Shown: piece by piece, positions 30,968 through 40,430 of the stretch
Layout of the letters: each line of letters starts with the position of its first letter
Position numbering within the stretch: the first letter of the stretch is position 1
Notes under the pieces: generated by a model
What the model saw: only the letters and a program-made list of their open reading frames with translations
Told to the model about the DNA's origin: nothing
Databases searched by the model: none
NCBI GenBank assembly: GCA_018241525.1
Contig: JAFEDR010000011.1
Span: 62,001-126,000, forward strand
Source: Pseudomonadota bacterium
GTDB lineage: Bacteria > Pseudomonadota > Gammaproteobacteria > Steroidobacterales > Steroidobacteraceae
DNA length: 64,000 bases
Direction of reading: 5' to 3'
Translations under genes and position numbers: made by a program

Positions 30968-31951
30968 ATGAGCCGCCCCGCGCCGAATCCGCCCGATGAC
31001 CCGACCTGCGGCGTCGCGCTCGTACCGCTCGCGCGCTTCTGGGCGCCGCGCTGGTGGCCGGTCTGGATCGGACTCGGCATCGTCCGCGGCCTGGCGGCGC
31101 TGCCGTGGCGTACCCAGAGCGCGCTCGCGCGCGCGCTCGGCTCGATCGCCTGGTACGTCGCGCGCCGCGACCGGCGGACGACGCTGGTGAACCTGCGGCT
31201 GGCGTTCCCGGCGCTCACCGAGCGCGAGCGCCGCGCCCTCGGCCGCGCGCACTTCCGCTCGCTCGTCTACTCGCTGTTCGAGACCGGCCTGGTCTGGTTC
31301 GATCGTCGCGGCCGGCTCGAGCGGCTGGTGCGGATCGACGGCCGCGAGCACCTGGAGGCGGCGCTCGCGAGCGGTCGCGGCGTGCTGCTGGTCGGCGCGC
31401 ATTTCACGACCAACGAGATTGCCGCGGCGGCGCTGCCGCTGACCGGCCACGCCTTCGAGATCATGTACAAGCGCTCCGGCAACGAGCTGCTGAACCAGCT
31501 GGCGCTGCGCGGGCGGATCTCGCGCCGCGGCCGGATGATCCCGCACGACCGCTTCGTCGAGATGCTGAGGACGCTGAAGCGCGGCGGCATCGCCCTGTAC
31601 GCGCCCGACCAGCGCTTCGACGGCGACGGCAGCGTCTCGGTGCCGCTGTTCGGCGTACCGGCGCTGTCGAACCCCGGCACCACGTTCATCGCCCGCGCCA
31701 CCCGTTGTGCGGTGCTGCCGTACTTTCCGCAGCGGCTCGCCGATGGCTCCGGTTACGTGATGACGATCGGTGCGCCGCTCGCCGACTTCCCGAGCGGTGA
31801 CGCGGAGCGCGACGTGGCCCGCTACCACGCGCTGATCGAGGCCGCGGTGGCGCGCGCGCCGGAGCAGTACCTGTGGAGCTACAAGCGCTTCCGGCCGCGC
31901 GACGGCGCGCCGGATCCCTATCGCGGCGGCGCGCTGCGCGGCGCGCCGTAG
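30968..31951 (+). CDS. lpxL: Lipid A biosynthesis lauroyl acyltransferase
   Basis: A 327-residue lysophospholipid acyltransferase-family protein (LpxL/HtrB type) that adds a secondary acyl chain to Kdo2-lipid IVA. The catalytic HX4E motif is in LLVGAHFTTNEIAAAAL. Further blocks are GGIALYAPDQRF and EQYLWSYKRFRPR near the C-terminus, typical of the family. The -10-like TAAGAT (30952-30957) ends only 10 bases before the ATG, so the leader may be nearly absent. Its last 34 bases overlap the convergent Kdo kinase gene. Confidence 0.93.
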   Translation: MSRPAPNPPDDPTCGVALVPLARFWAPRWWPVWIGLGIVRGLAALPWRTQSALARALGSIAWYVARRDRRTTLVNLRLAFPALTERERRALGRAHFRSLVYSLFETGLVWFDRRGRLERLVRIDGREHLEAALASGRGVLLVGAHFTTNEIAAAALPLTGHAFEIMYKRSGNELLNQLALRGRISRRGRMIPHDRFVEMLRTLKRGGIALYAPDQRFDGDGSVSVPLFGVPALSNPGTTFIARATRCAVLPYFPQRLADGSGYVMTIGAPLADFPSGDAERDVARYHALIEAAVARAPEQYLWSYKRFRPRDGAPDPYRGGALRGAP

Positions 31952-32649
31952 CCCTCGAGCAGCGCGGACCAGGCCGCCGAGCGCGGGTCGGCCAGCGCCT
32001 CGCCGCCGAGCTTGGCCAGCGAGCGCCGCAGCCGCTCGAGGTTCTGCGCGCACCAGCGGCCCGGGCTCGCGAGGCGCCCGCGATCAAAGTCGATCAGCTG
32101 CACCTGGTCGTCGCCGTCGAAGAGCACGTTGCGGGCGTTCAGGTCCGCATGCCGCACGCCGGCATCGTGGAAGCGCCGCAGCGTCGCGCCGACCCGCCGC
32201 CACAGCGCTTCCGGCAGCGGCTCCGCGAGCCGGTCGGCGAGCGTCCGGGCGCGCGGGATCGCGAGCGTCAGCAGCTCGGCCCGGTAGCCGAGACCCTGAC
32301 GACGGTACTGGGCGGCGACCGGCCGGGCCGCGGGCAGGCCCTGCTCCTCGAGCGCCGCCAGCAGCCGCAGCTCGCGGAACGCGCGTGTCGCCTGCTCGCC
32401 GAGCCACAGGTAACGGTCGCTCGCGAGCCGCGCCGCGAACCCGCCGCGCCGGTAGTGACGCAGCACCACCGGCGCGCCGGTGCGCGTCGCGTCCAGGAAC
32501 CACGCGCTGCCGCGGCCGGTGGCGGTCGCGACCACCCGGCCGGCGCGCTGCAGGGCCGCGGCGTCGAAGTCGCCGGCGCACGGATGGTCGATCCGCGAGG
32601 GGTCGTATAGGATCGCGCCGGTCCCGGTCGCGACGCGCTCAAGCCGCAT
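31918..32649 (-). CDS. kdkA: 3-deoxy-D-manno-octulosonic acid kinase (KdkA/WaaP-like)
   Basis: A 243-residue LPS-core kinase of the Kdo/WaaP group (protein-kinase-like fold). It has VVLRHYRRGGFAARLASDRY near residue 50 and the catalytic and Mg-binding segments HADLNARNVLFDGDDQVQLI and DFDRG. Members phosphorylate the Kdo residue of lipid A-Kdo on the inner membrane. Its start shares the CATG at 32647-32650 with the divergent glycosyltransferase gene, so each promoter must lie inside the other gene. The open frame beyond 32649 runs antisense through that neighbour and is rejected. Confidence 0.9.
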   Translation of the reverse strand: MRLERVATGTGAILYDPSRIDHPCAGDFDAAALQRAGRVVATATGRGSAWFLDATRTGAPVVLRHYRRGGFAARLASDRYLWLGEQATRAFRELRLLAALEEQGLPAARPVAAQYRRQGLGYRAELLTLAIPRARTLADRLAEPLPEALWRRVGATLRRFHDAGVRHADLNARNVLFDGDDQVQLIDFDRGRLASPGRWCAQNLERLRRSLAKLGGEALADPRSAAWSALLEGYGAPRSAPPR

Positions 32650-33718
32650 GTCTGCCCTCACCCGCTTCCAGGCCTCGCCACCGGCCAGCGTCTGCATCCT
32701 GCGCCTCTCGGCGATCGGCGACGCCTGCCACACGCTGGCGGTGCTGCGCACACTGCAGGCGGCCTGGCCGGCGACGCGCTTCACCTGGATCATCGGCAAG
32801 CTCGAGCACAAGCTGCTGTCGCTGGTGCCGGACGTCGAGTTTATCAGCTACGACAAGCGCGGCGGCTTCGCGGAGTTCCGTCGCGTGCGCGCGCTGCTCG
32901 CCGGGCGGCGCTTCGACGTGCTGCTGCACATGCAGCTCGCCTTCCGCGCGAGCCTGCTGTCGACGCTGGTGCGGGCGCCGGTCAAGCTCGGCTTCGACCG
33001 CGCGCGCGCGCGCGAGCTGCAGTGGCTGTTCACGAACCACCGCATCCACGCGGCCGGCAACCAGCACGTGCTCGACGGCCTGTTCGGCTTCGCCGAGGCA
33101 CTCGGCGTCCACGACCGGCAGCTGCGCTGGGACATCCCGGTGCCTGCGGCCGCCGCCGCCTATGCCGAGCGCCTGGTGCCCGACCGGCGGCCGACCCTCG
33201 TGATCAGCGCCTGCTCGAGTCATTCGCTGCGCAACTGGCGCGCCGAGCACTACGCGGCGGTCGCCGATCACGCGGCGCGAGCGCACGGCATGCGGGTGAT
33301 CCTCGCCGGCGGCCCCGGGCCCGTCGAGCGCGCGATGGCCGACGCGATCGTGGCCGCGGCGCGGCTGCCGGTGCTCGACCAGGTCGGCAAGGACACCTTG
33401 CCCGAGCTGCTCGGGCTGCTGGCGCGCGCGAGCGTGCTGCTGACGCCGGACTCCGGTCCGGCGCACATGGCGACCGCGGTCGGCACGCCGGTCATCGGGC
33501 TGTATGCGGCCACCCGGCTCGTGCGCTGCGGTCCCTACTTCAGCCGCTCGAGCTGCATCGACCGCTACGCCGACGCCGCGCGCCGCTTCCTCGGTCGCGA
33601 GCCCGAGCAGGTGGCCTGGACCTACAAGATCGAGCGTCCGGGGGTCATGGACCTGATCCAGCCGGCCGACGTGATCGACAAGCTCGATGCGCTGATGCGG
33701 CAGCCACCCCGCCGTTAG
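32648..33718 (+). CDS. Glycosyltransferase family 9 (heptosyltransferase)
   Basis: A 356-residue GT-B transferase of the LPS heptosyltransferase family. The N-terminus reads VCILRLSAIGDACHTLAVLR, and the donor-binding end has LTPDSGPAHMATAVGTPVIG followed by YAATRLVRCGPYF, strongly heptosyltransferase-like. Placement next to the Kdo kinase, lpxL and waaA suggests it adds heptose (or a related sugar) to the inner LPS core. Its ATG overlaps the divergent kdkA ATG within a single CATG. An FkbM-type methyltransferase gene follows after 38 bases. Confidence 0.92.
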   Translation: MSALTRFQASPPASVCILRLSAIGDACHTLAVLRTLQAAWPATRFTWIIGKLEHKLLSLVPDVEFISYDKRGGFAEFRRVRALLAGRRFDVLLHMQLAFRASLLSTLVRAPVKLGFDRARARELQWLFTNHRIHAAGNQHVLDGLFGFAEALGVHDRQLRWDIPVPAAAAAYAERLVPDRRPTLVISACSSHSLRNWRAEHYAAVADHAARAHGMRVILAGGPGPVERAMADAIVAAARLPVLDQVGKDTLPELLGLLARASVLLTPDSGPAHMATAVGTPVIGLYAATRLVRCGPYFSRSSCIDRYADAARRFLGREPEQVAWTYKIERPGVMDLIQPADVIDKLDALMRQPPRR

Positions 33719-33756
33719 CCGCTCCAGGGGCTTTCTGCTAGTCTGCCGGCGCCGCG

Positions 33757-34575
33757 ATGAACGCCAGCACCGGACAACCCTCCCTGCGTGCCTACCGGCC
33801 GCGGCAGTTCCCCGACCTGATGCGCCTCGGCCGCGACCACGACGGCGGCTACGTGCTGCCGCGCCGCATCGTGACCTCGAGCCGCGCCCTGCTCTCGCTC
33901 GGCGTCGCCGCCGACTGGTCGTTCGAGGAGGCCGCGCTCGGACTCGTGCCCGGGCTGGCGGTCACCGCGGTCGACGGCACCACCGGCCCCGAGGTGATCC
34001 GCGCCCGGGTGCGCAGCGAGCTGTGGCGGGTCCTCCGTCGGCTGCGGCTCGCGCGCGCGCTGGCGATTGCCCGCGACCTCGGCAAGCCGCGCGCCTTCGA
34101 GCGGTTCTTCGCCGTCCACCGCTTCGTGCCGGTCCTGGTCGCCCCGTCCGCGGGACCCGGGCTCGCCACGCTCGCCGCACTGCTCGACGAGGTGCGCGCC
34201 GCGACGCCGGACGGCCGGGTGCTCGTCAAGATGGACATCGAGGGCGCCGAGTACGGCGTGCTCGCCGCCTCGCGCGCGCTCTGGGCTCCCGTCGCCGGGC
34301 TGATCATCGAGTTCCACGCGCTCGATCGCCACTGGGCCGATTTCGAGCGCGAGATGGCGGCGCTGGCGCAGGACTTCGTGATCGCGCACGTCCATGGCAA
34401 CAACAACGACGGCTGCATCCCGGGCAGCCGCGTGCCGCTGACGCTCGAGCTCACGCTCGTGCACCGGGCGCTGGTCGAGGCCGACCTGCCGCCCGCCCCC
34501 GGGCCGTTCCCGCTCGCCGGCCTCGACCAGCCGTGCAAGCCTCGTCATCCCGACCTGCCGCTCGACTTTGGGTGA
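33757..34575 (+). CDS. FkbM-type methyltransferase
   Basis: A 272-residue SAM-dependent methyltransferase-like protein. The diagnostic VKMDIEGAEYGVLAASRALW and GLIIEFHALDRHWADFEREM match the FkbM family, common in glycan gene clusters. An N-terminal DGGYVLPRRIVTSSRALLSL replaces the usual glycine-rich SAM loop, so activity is not certain. The neighbours (LPS core and M28 peptidase genes) make methylation of a surface sugar a reasonable guess. TGC-TAGTCT (33736-33744) is an extended -10-like box 12 bases before the ATG. The next gene starts 6 bases after the stop. Confidence 0.83.
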   Translation: MNASTGQPSLRAYRPRQFPDLMRLGRDHDGGYVLPRRIVTSSRALLSLGVAADWSFEEAALGLVPGLAVTAVDGTTGPEVIRARVRSELWRVLRRLRLARALAIARDLGKPRAFERFFAVHRFVPVLVAPSAGPGLATLAALLDEVRAATPDGRVLVKMDIEGAEYGVLAASRALWAPVAGLIIEFHALDRHWADFEREMAALAQDFVIAHVHGNNNDGCIPGSRVPLTLELTLVHRALVEADLPPAPGPFPLAGLDQPCKPRHPDLPLDFG

Positions 34576-34581
34576 ACCGCC

Positions 34582-36870
34582 ATGCGTACGCTCCTCCGCC
34601 GATCCGCCCTCGCCGCTGCCGCCGCGCTCGCGCCGGCACTGGCCGTGCCCGCCGATGCGCCGCCGCCGATGATCGGCTTCACCGCCGACGGCGCACGCGC
34701 CCAGGCGGTGCTCGAGGCACGCTTCGACCAGGGCCTGGACGCGCGCGAAATGCGCGCCTGGCTGGAGCGGCTGTCGAGCGAGCCGAACCACATCGGCGCA
34801 CCGCACGACCGCGCGAACGCCGAGTTCATGCTGGCGCAGTTCCGCGCCTGGGGCTGGGACGCGCAGATCGAGACGTTCTCGGTGCTGTACCCGACGCCGA
34901 AGCGCGTGTCCCTGGAGATGGTCGCGCCGCGGCACGTCCGCGCGACGCTCCATGAGCCGCCGATCGCCGGCGACCGCAGCTCCGCGAAGACCGCCGGCGC
35001 GCTGCCGCCGTACAACGTCTACGGCGCGGACGGCGACGTCACCGGCGAGCTCGTTTACGTCAACTACGGGATGCCGGACGACTACCGCGAGCTCGCGCGG
35101 CACAACGTCTCGGTGAAGGGGCGGATCGTGATCGCGCGCTACGGCGCCGGCTGGCGCGGGTTGAAGCCGAAGCTCGCCTACGAGCATGGCGCGATCGGCT
35201 GCCTCATCTACAGCGACCCGCGCGACGACGGCTACGGCGCCGCCGATACCTACCCGGCGGGCGCCGGGCGCCCGGCCGAGGGCCTGCAGCGCGGCTCGGT
35301 CGCCGACATGCCGATCTACTCCGGCGATCCGCTGACGCCCGGCATCGGCGCAACCCGCGACGCGCCGCGCCTGCCGCTCAGCGAGGCCAAGACGCTGCTC
35401 AAGATCCCGGTGCTGCCGATCTCGTACCAGGACGCGCGGCCGCTGCTCGAGGCGCTCGGCGGGCCGCGCGCGCCGGCCGGCTGGCGCGGCGGACTGCCGA
35501 TCACCTATCACCTCGGCGCGGGCCCGGCGCGCGTGCACCTCGCGATCCAGTCGGACTGGTCTCAGAAGGAGATCTACGACGTGGTCGCGCGGCTCGCCGG
35601 CAGCGTCTACCCCGACCAGTGGGTGCTGCGCGGCAACCACCACGACGGCTGGGTGTTCGGCGCCGACGATCCGCTGTCCGGCAACGTCGCGCTGATGGCG
35701 GAGATGAAGGCGATCGGCGCGCTGGCCGCGACCGGCTGGCGCCCGAAGCGCACGCTCGTCTACGCCAGCTGGGATGGCGAGGAGGCGGGGCTGCTCGGCT
35801 CGACCGAATGGGTCGAGACGCACGCCGCCGAGCTCGCCGAGAAGGCCGTCGCCTACGTGAACTCCGACTCGAACACCCGCGGCTTCCTCGAAGCGGGCGG
35901 CAGCCACTCGCTGCAGCGGCTCGTGAACCAGGTCAGCGCCGGCGTCACCGATCCCCTGCAGCCGGCGAGCGTGCTGGCGCGCGCGCGCGCCGTGGCGATC
36001 GTCGGCGGCTCGCGCGGATCGGAGCACACGGCCGAGGAGCGACGGATCGCCCGCGAGCTCCTCGACGGCGGCGACCTGCCGCTCGACCCGCTCGGCTCGG
36101 GCTCGGACTTCACGCCGTTCCTGCAGCACGCCGGCATCGCCTCGCTGAACCTCGGCTTCGGCGGCCTGCAGCCGGGCGGCGTCTACCATTCGATCTATGA
36201 CTCATTCGATCACTACGTGAAGGTCGAGGACGGCGACCTGCACTACGGCGTCGCGCTCGCCGAGGTGGCCGGGCACGTGATGCTGCGGCTCGCCGATGCT
36301 GACCTCGTGCCGCTGCGTACCCAGGACTTCGCGGCGGCGGTCGGTCACTACGTCGACGAGCTCGACCAGCTCGTCGTGCATGCCCGCGACGAGGCCGAGG
36401 CCAACCACCGGCTGCTCGACGAGCGCGTCTACGAGCTCGCGGCCAGCGTCGTCGACCCGGTCGGCCCCCCGGCCCGCCAGCCTGCGGTGCCGTTCCTGAA
36501 CCTCGCGCCGCTGCACAACGCCGCGACCACGCTCGCCGCGAGCGCCCGCGCCTTCGACGCCGCGTTCGCGGCGACGACAGCTGAGCCGGCGCGGTTGACG
36601 CCGGCGCGCGCCGCCGCCGTCAACGCCGCGCTCGCGCGCGCCGAGCGGGCGCTGCTGGGCGAGCCCGGCCTGCCGGGCCGGCCGTGGTATCGGCACATGA
36701 TCTATGCACCGGGCCTGTATACGGGGTACGGTGCGAAGACGCTGCCGGCGGTCCGGGAGGCGATCGAGGAGCGGCACTTCGACGAAGTGCCCGCGGCAGT
36801 CACGATGACGGCCGCCGCCATCGACGGCTACCGGCACGCGCTCGACGCGGCGACCGCGGCGTTGCGCTGA
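34582..36870 (+). CDS. M28-family metallopeptidase, glutamate carboxypeptidase II-like
   Basis: A 762-residue exported peptidase. A signal peptide (LRRSALAAAAALAPALAVPA) is followed by a PA domain (about 130-300), the M28 catalytic domain (about 330-580) and a TfR-type dimerisation domain at the C-terminus. All di-zinc ligands of the GCPII family are present: His353 and Asp363 in NHHDGWVFGADDP, Glu400/Glu401 in SWDGEEAGLLGSTEW, Asp429 in NSDSN and His536 in YHSIYDSF. It should cleave acidic C-terminal residues from peptides in the periplasm. The DUF6165 gene follows after 12 bases. Confidence 0.94.
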   Translation: MRTLLRRSALAAAAALAPALAVPADAPPPMIGFTADGARAQAVLEARFDQGLDAREMRAWLERLSSEPNHIGAPHDRANAEFMLAQFRAWGWDAQIETFSVLYPTPKRVSLEMVAPRHVRATLHEPPIAGDRSSAKTAGALPPYNVYGADGDVTGELVYVNYGMPDDYRELARHNVSVKGRIVIARYGAGWRGLKPKLAYEHGAIGCLIYSDPRDDGYGAADTYPAGAGRPAEGLQRGSVADMPIYSGDPLTPGIGATRDAPRLPLSEAKTLLKIPVLPISYQDARPLLEALGGPRAPAGWRGGLPITYHLGAGPARVHLAIQSDWSQKEIYDVVARLAGSVYPDQWVLRGNHHDGWVFGADDPLSGNVALMAEMKAIGALAATGWRPKRTLVYASWDGEEAGLLGSTEWVETHAAELAEKAVAYVNSDSNTRGFLEAGGSHSLQRLVNQVSAGVTDPLQPASVLARARAVAIVGGSRGSEHTAEERRIARELLDGGDLPLDPLGSGSDFTPFLQHAGIASLNLGFGGLQPGGVYHSIYDSFDHYVKVEDGDLHYGVALAEVAGHVMLRLADADLVPLRTQDFAAAVGHYVDELDQLVVHARDEAEANHRLLDERVYELAASVVDPVGPPARQPAVPFLNLAPLHNAATTLAASARAFDAAFAATTAEPARLTPARAAAVNAALARAERALLGEPGLPGRPWYRHMIYAPGLYTGYGAKTLPAVREAIEERHFDEVPAAVTMTAAAIDGYRHALDAATAALR

Positions 36871-36882
36871 AGGAGCACCCCG

Positions 36883-37275
36883 ATGTCAGAAATCCTGGTT
36901 CCCGTCTCGCCTGGCGAGGTCCTCGACAAGATCACGATCCTGCGGATCAAGGCGGCGCGGATCAAAGACCCCGCCAAGCTGGCCAACGTGCGCCGCGAGC
37001 TCGAGCTGCTCGAGCGCACCTGGGCGGAGTCGCCCTACGCGCCGCGCGACGTCGCGCGCGACGAGGCCGCGCTGCAGGCGGTGAACGAGCGGCTGTGGGA
37101 CATCGAGGACCGCATCCGCGACAAGGAGCGGGCGCAGGCGTTCGACGCCGAGTTCATCGCGCTGGCGCGCTCGGTGTACGTCGAGAACGACGAGCGCGCC
37201 GCGGTCAAGAAGCGGATCAACGTCGCGCTCGGCTCGACGATCGTCGAGGAGAAGAGCTACGCCGCGTACCGCTGA
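36883..37275 (+). CDS. DUF6165-family protein
   Basis: A 130-residue charged, helical protein beginning MSEILVPVSPGEVLDKITIL, with long coiled-coil-like stretches (NVRRELELLERTW, VNERLWDIEDRIRDKERAQA) and ending KKRINVALGSTIVEEKSYA. It matches DUF6165, which has no known function and often occurs near surface-glycan genes. There is no signal peptide or membrane segment. It has an AGGAG site 8 bases upstream of the ATG and probably shares a transcript with the M28 peptidase. It ends 9 bases from the convergent zinc-finger gene. Confidence 0.85.
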   Translation: MSEILVPVSPGEVLDKITILRIKAARIKDPAKLANVRRELELLERTWAESPYAPRDVARDEAALQAVNERLWDIEDRIRDKERAQAFDAEFIALARSVYVENDERAAVKKRINVALGSTIVEEKSYAAYR

Positions 37276-37284
37276 GCCGCAGGC

Positions 37285-37506
37285 TCAGCCGGCGCGGCGC
37301 TCGCGCGCCAGGTGGTACTCCGCCCCGCAGTACGGGCACTTCGCCTCGCCGGTTGCCTCGATCGCGAGGTAGACGCGCGGGTGCGAGTTCCACAGGTACA
37401 TGCCCGGCATCGGGCAGGCGAGCGGCAGGTCCGCGGGCGTGACCTCGTAGCGATGCTCGGCGTTCGGCTGGATCAGCCGGGGATCGTTGACGACCGGTGC
37501 GGCCAT
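37285..37506 (-). CDS. CHCC-type zinc-finger protein
   Basis: A 73-residue protein with DLPLACPMPGMYLWNSHPRV and AKCPYCGAEYHL, giving the Cys-His-Cys-Cys pattern of the zf-CHCC family. This resembles the zinc-binding mitochondrial complex I subunit NDUFS6 and its small bacterial homologues; the bacterial role is not established. The start at 37506 is chosen because the longer frame to 37632 enters glnE. The order on the minus strand is glnE, a short gap, then this gene, so co-transcription with glnE is possible. Confidence 0.88.
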   Translation of the reverse strand: MAAPVVNDPRLIQPNAEHRYEVTPADLPLACPMPGMYLWNSHPRVYLAIEATGEAKCPYCGAEYHLARERRAG

Positions 37507-37556
37507 GGGACCTCGCCTCCGTGACCCGGCGATTATAGCCGAGCACGGCCGCCGGC

Positions 37557-40391
37557 TCAGGTCGTGGCGCCGTCCACCGGGCCCATGACCGCATCCCAGA
37601 CCGCGGTGACGGCCGCCCGCGACGCCGCCCACGGCTCGGCCGGCACCACCGGCCGCGCGCCGTCCAGCGACAGGCGATGGGTCAGGCTGCGATACGCGCG
37701 ATAGCGATCCACCAGCGTGTCGATGGTGGCGTGCTCGACGAGGCCCGCCGAGCCCACCGACTCGAGCTGGCGGATGGTGTCCGGGAACACCACGAGCGCC
37801 GGGTACTCCGCCGCCCAGCGCAGCACCCAGTACTGCGCCAGGAACTCGACGTCGGCGATGCCGCCCGGGTCCTGCTTGACGTCGAACTGCCCCTCGGCCG
37901 CGCGGCTCAGCTCCCGGCGCATCCGGTCGCGCATGTGGCGGACGTCCTCGCGCAGGCGCTCGCGGCGCACGCTCGTCTGCAGCAGCTCCGCGCGCAGCGC
38001 CTCGAAGCGCTCGCGGATCGACGGCGTGCCGGCGACCGCCCGCGAGTGCAGCAGCGCCTGGTGCTCCCAGGTCCAGGCCTCGCTGCGCTGGTAGTCGGCG
38101 AAGGCCTCGACGTTCGTCATCAGCAGGCCACCCTTGTTGCCGCTCGGCCGCAGCCGCATGTCGACCTCGTACAGCCGGCCGGCCGCGCTGTGCACGGTGA
38201 GCAGGTGCACGATCTTCTGGCCGAGGCGCAGGAAGAACACCGCGTTGTCGATCACCTTGGGACCGGCCGTCTCCTGCAGCTCGCCGGCCGAGTCGTGCAG
38301 GAACACGAGATCGAGGTCGGAGGCGTAGCCGAGCTCGAAGCCGCCGAGCTTGCCGTAGCCCACCGCCGCGACGCCGCAGCGGCGCGGCGCGGCGCGCGTG
38401 CCGGCGAGCGGCTCGCCGTAGGCGGCCACCATCTCCTGCCAGGCGCGCGCCATCGCGCGCTCGAGGATCAGCTCGGCGATGTCCGTGAGCCGGTCGGAGA
38501 CCTGCATCAGCGGCAGCCGGCCGGTCAGGTCGAAGAGCGCGACCCGGAACACCGCGGCGCGCTGGAACTGGCGCAGCGCCTCGACGAACCGCTCGCCGTC
38601 ATCGCCGCTGTCGGCGGCGCGCAGCTCGATCTCGGCGGCGAACTGCGCGCGATCGGGAGCCGCGTCGAACAGCCGCTGGTCCACGAGCTCGTCGAGCAGC
38701 AGCGGGAAGGCCGCCACCTGCTCCGGCAGGAAGCTGCCGAGCGCGCAGATCTCGACCAGCCGCGCGAGCGCCAGCGGATTCTCGTTGAGGAGCGCGAGGT
38801 AGGCGGTGCGGCTGCCGATGGCCTCGATCACCGCGAGCGCGCGCCGCAGCGTCGCGAGCGGATCGGCGAGGCGGGCCGCCGCGGCCAGCAGCCGCGGCAG
38901 CAGCGCATGCAGCCGGCGTCGCCCCGGCTCGTCGAGCCGCCGGTAGTAGCCGCCCGCGCGCAGCGCGAGCAGCTGCTCGGCGGCCGGGGCCGCGGGCGCG
39001 ATGCCGAGCGCCAGCAGGCTCGACTCGAGCTCCGCCTGGCTCGCGCTCGCGAAGCCCGCGTCGAAGTCCCGTGCGCTGACCGGCAGCGCACCCTCGGTGG
39101 CGAGCACCAGCGCCGCGAAGTGGCGCGCGACGACCTCGCGATGCGCCGCCAGCGCGGCCTCGAGCGCCGGCCAGTCCGCAACGCCGCAGGCGGCCACCAG
39201 GCGGGCGCGCCCGAGCTCGTCCTCCGGCAGGCTGTGCAACTGCTCGTCGGCGCGCATCTGCAGGCGGTTCTCGAGGCGGCGCAGGAACTCGTAGGCCGCG
39301 CCGAGCTCCTGCACCGCGGCCTCGGACAGCAGCTTCTGCCCGGCGAGGCGCGGCAGCACCGCCAGCAGCGACGGCGAGCGCAGGCGCGGGTCGCTGCCGC
39401 CGCGCACCAGCTGCAGCGCCTGCACCACGAACTCGATCTCGCGGATGCCGCCGCGACCGAGCTTGACGTGCTCGCGCAGCTCGCGCTTCTCGACCTCGCG
39501 CGCGATCAGCGCCTTCATCTCGCGCAGCGACTCGAACACGCCGAAGTCGAGGTAGCGACGGAACACGAACGGTCGCACCACGTCGCGGAACACCGCCTCG
39601 TAGGCCGCCGTCGCGGTGATCGCGCGCGCCTTGACCCACGCGTAGCGCTCCCAGTCCCGGCCGTGCTCCTGCAGGTAGTCCTCGAGCGCCGCGAAGCTCG
39701 TGACCAGCGGCCCGGAGTCGCCGAACGGCCGCAGCCGCATGTCGACCCGGTACACGAAGCCGTCGACCGTGCTGGCGTCGAGCAACCGGATCAGCGTCTG
39801 TCCGAGCCGGGTGAAGTACTCGAAGTTGTCGATCGGCCGCCGGCCGTCGGTCTCGCCGCCCTCCGGATAGAGGAACACGAGGTCGACATCGGAGGAAAAG
39901 TTGAGCTCGCCGCCGCCGAGCTTGCCCATGCCGACCACGATCAGCGGTTGCTCGGCGCCGGCGGCATCGCGCGGTACGCCGTAGCGGGCCGCGAGCGGCC
40001 GGCTCGCGCACTCGAGCGCCGCGGTGATCGCCTGGTCGGCCGTGGCCGACAGCGCCGCCAGCGTCGCCGCGACCGCGTCGATCCCCGTCAGGTCGCGCCA
40101 GGCGATGCGCGCGAGCGCCCGGCGCCGGACAACCCGCAGCGCCGCGAGCACCGCCGGCTCGTCGGCCGCGGCGCGGGCGGCGGCGAACGGATCGGCCTCG
40201 AGCCCGACCGGGTCGGCGCGCAGCTCCGGGTCCGCGAGCAGCGCCGCTGCAACGAAATCGCTCGACGCCAGGACCCGTGCGAGCGCCTCGGGTTCCGCGG
40301 CGACGGTAATGCCCGCCTCGGCGTAGCGCTCGAGCCAGCGAGCCACGACGGCGCGGCAGGCCGCGGGCAGCGGCGACGTGGGGGTCGGCAA
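37557..40391 (-). CDS. glnE: Bifunctional glutamine synthetase adenylyltransferase/deadenylylase
   Basis: A 944-residue protein with two nucleotidyltransferase domains, as expected for GlnE, which adds or removes AMP on glutamine synthetase according to nitrogen status. The N-terminal (deadenylylating) domain has VVGMGKLGGGELNFSSDVDL, and the C-terminal (adenylylating) domain has GYGKLGGFELGYASDLDLVF. GGIREIEFVVQALQ and GGIADVEFLAQYW mark the following helical segments. The length is normal. It is divergent from the glycosyltransferase cassette, with 53 bases between the two starts. Confidence 0.97.
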   Translation of the reverse strand: MPTPTSPLPAACRAVVARWLERYAEAGITVAAEPEALARVLASSDFVAAALLADPELRADPVGLEADPFAAARAAADEPAVLAALRVVRRRALARIAWRDLTGIDAVAATLAALSATADQAITAALECASRPLAARYGVPRDAAGAEQPLIVVGMGKLGGGELNFSSDVDLVFLYPEGGETDGRRPIDNFEYFTRLGQTLIRLLDASTVDGFVYRVDMRLRPFGDSGPLVTSFAALEDYLQEHGRDWERYAWVKARAITATAAYEAVFRDVVRPFVFRRYLDFGVFESLREMKALIAREVEKRELREHVKLGRGGIREIEFVVQALQLVRGGSDPRLRSPSLLAVLPRLAGQKLLSEAAVQELGAAYEFLRRLENRLQMRADEQLHSLPEDELGRARLVAACGVADWPALEAALAAHREVVARHFAALVLATEGALPVSARDFDAGFASASQAELESSLLALGIAPAAPAAEQLLALRAGGYYRRLDEPGRRRLHALLPRLLAAAARLADPLATLRRALAVIEAIGSRTAYLALLNENPLALARLVEICALGSFLPEQVAAFPLLLDELVDQRLFDAAPDRAQFAAEIELRAADSGDDGERFVEALRQFQRAAVFRVALFDLTGRLPLMQVSDRLTDIAELILERAMARAWQEMVAAYGEPLAGTRAAPRRCGVAAVGYGKLGGFELGYASDLDLVFLHDSAGELQETAGPKVIDNAVFFLRLGQKIVHLLTVHSAAGRLYEVDMRLRPSGNKGGLLMTNVEAFADYQRSEAWTWEHQALLHSRAVAGTPSIRERFEALRAELLQTSVRRERLREDVRHMRDRMRRELSRAAEGQFDVKQDPGGIADVEFLAQYWVLRWAAEYPALVVFPDTIRQLESVGSAGLVEHATIDTLVDRYRAYRSLTHRLSLDGARPVVPAEPWAASRAAVTAVWDAVMGPVDGATT

Positions 40392-40430
40392 CGAGGGTCC
40401 TCGGCGCGCCGGCCGGCGATGGCGCGGCGC

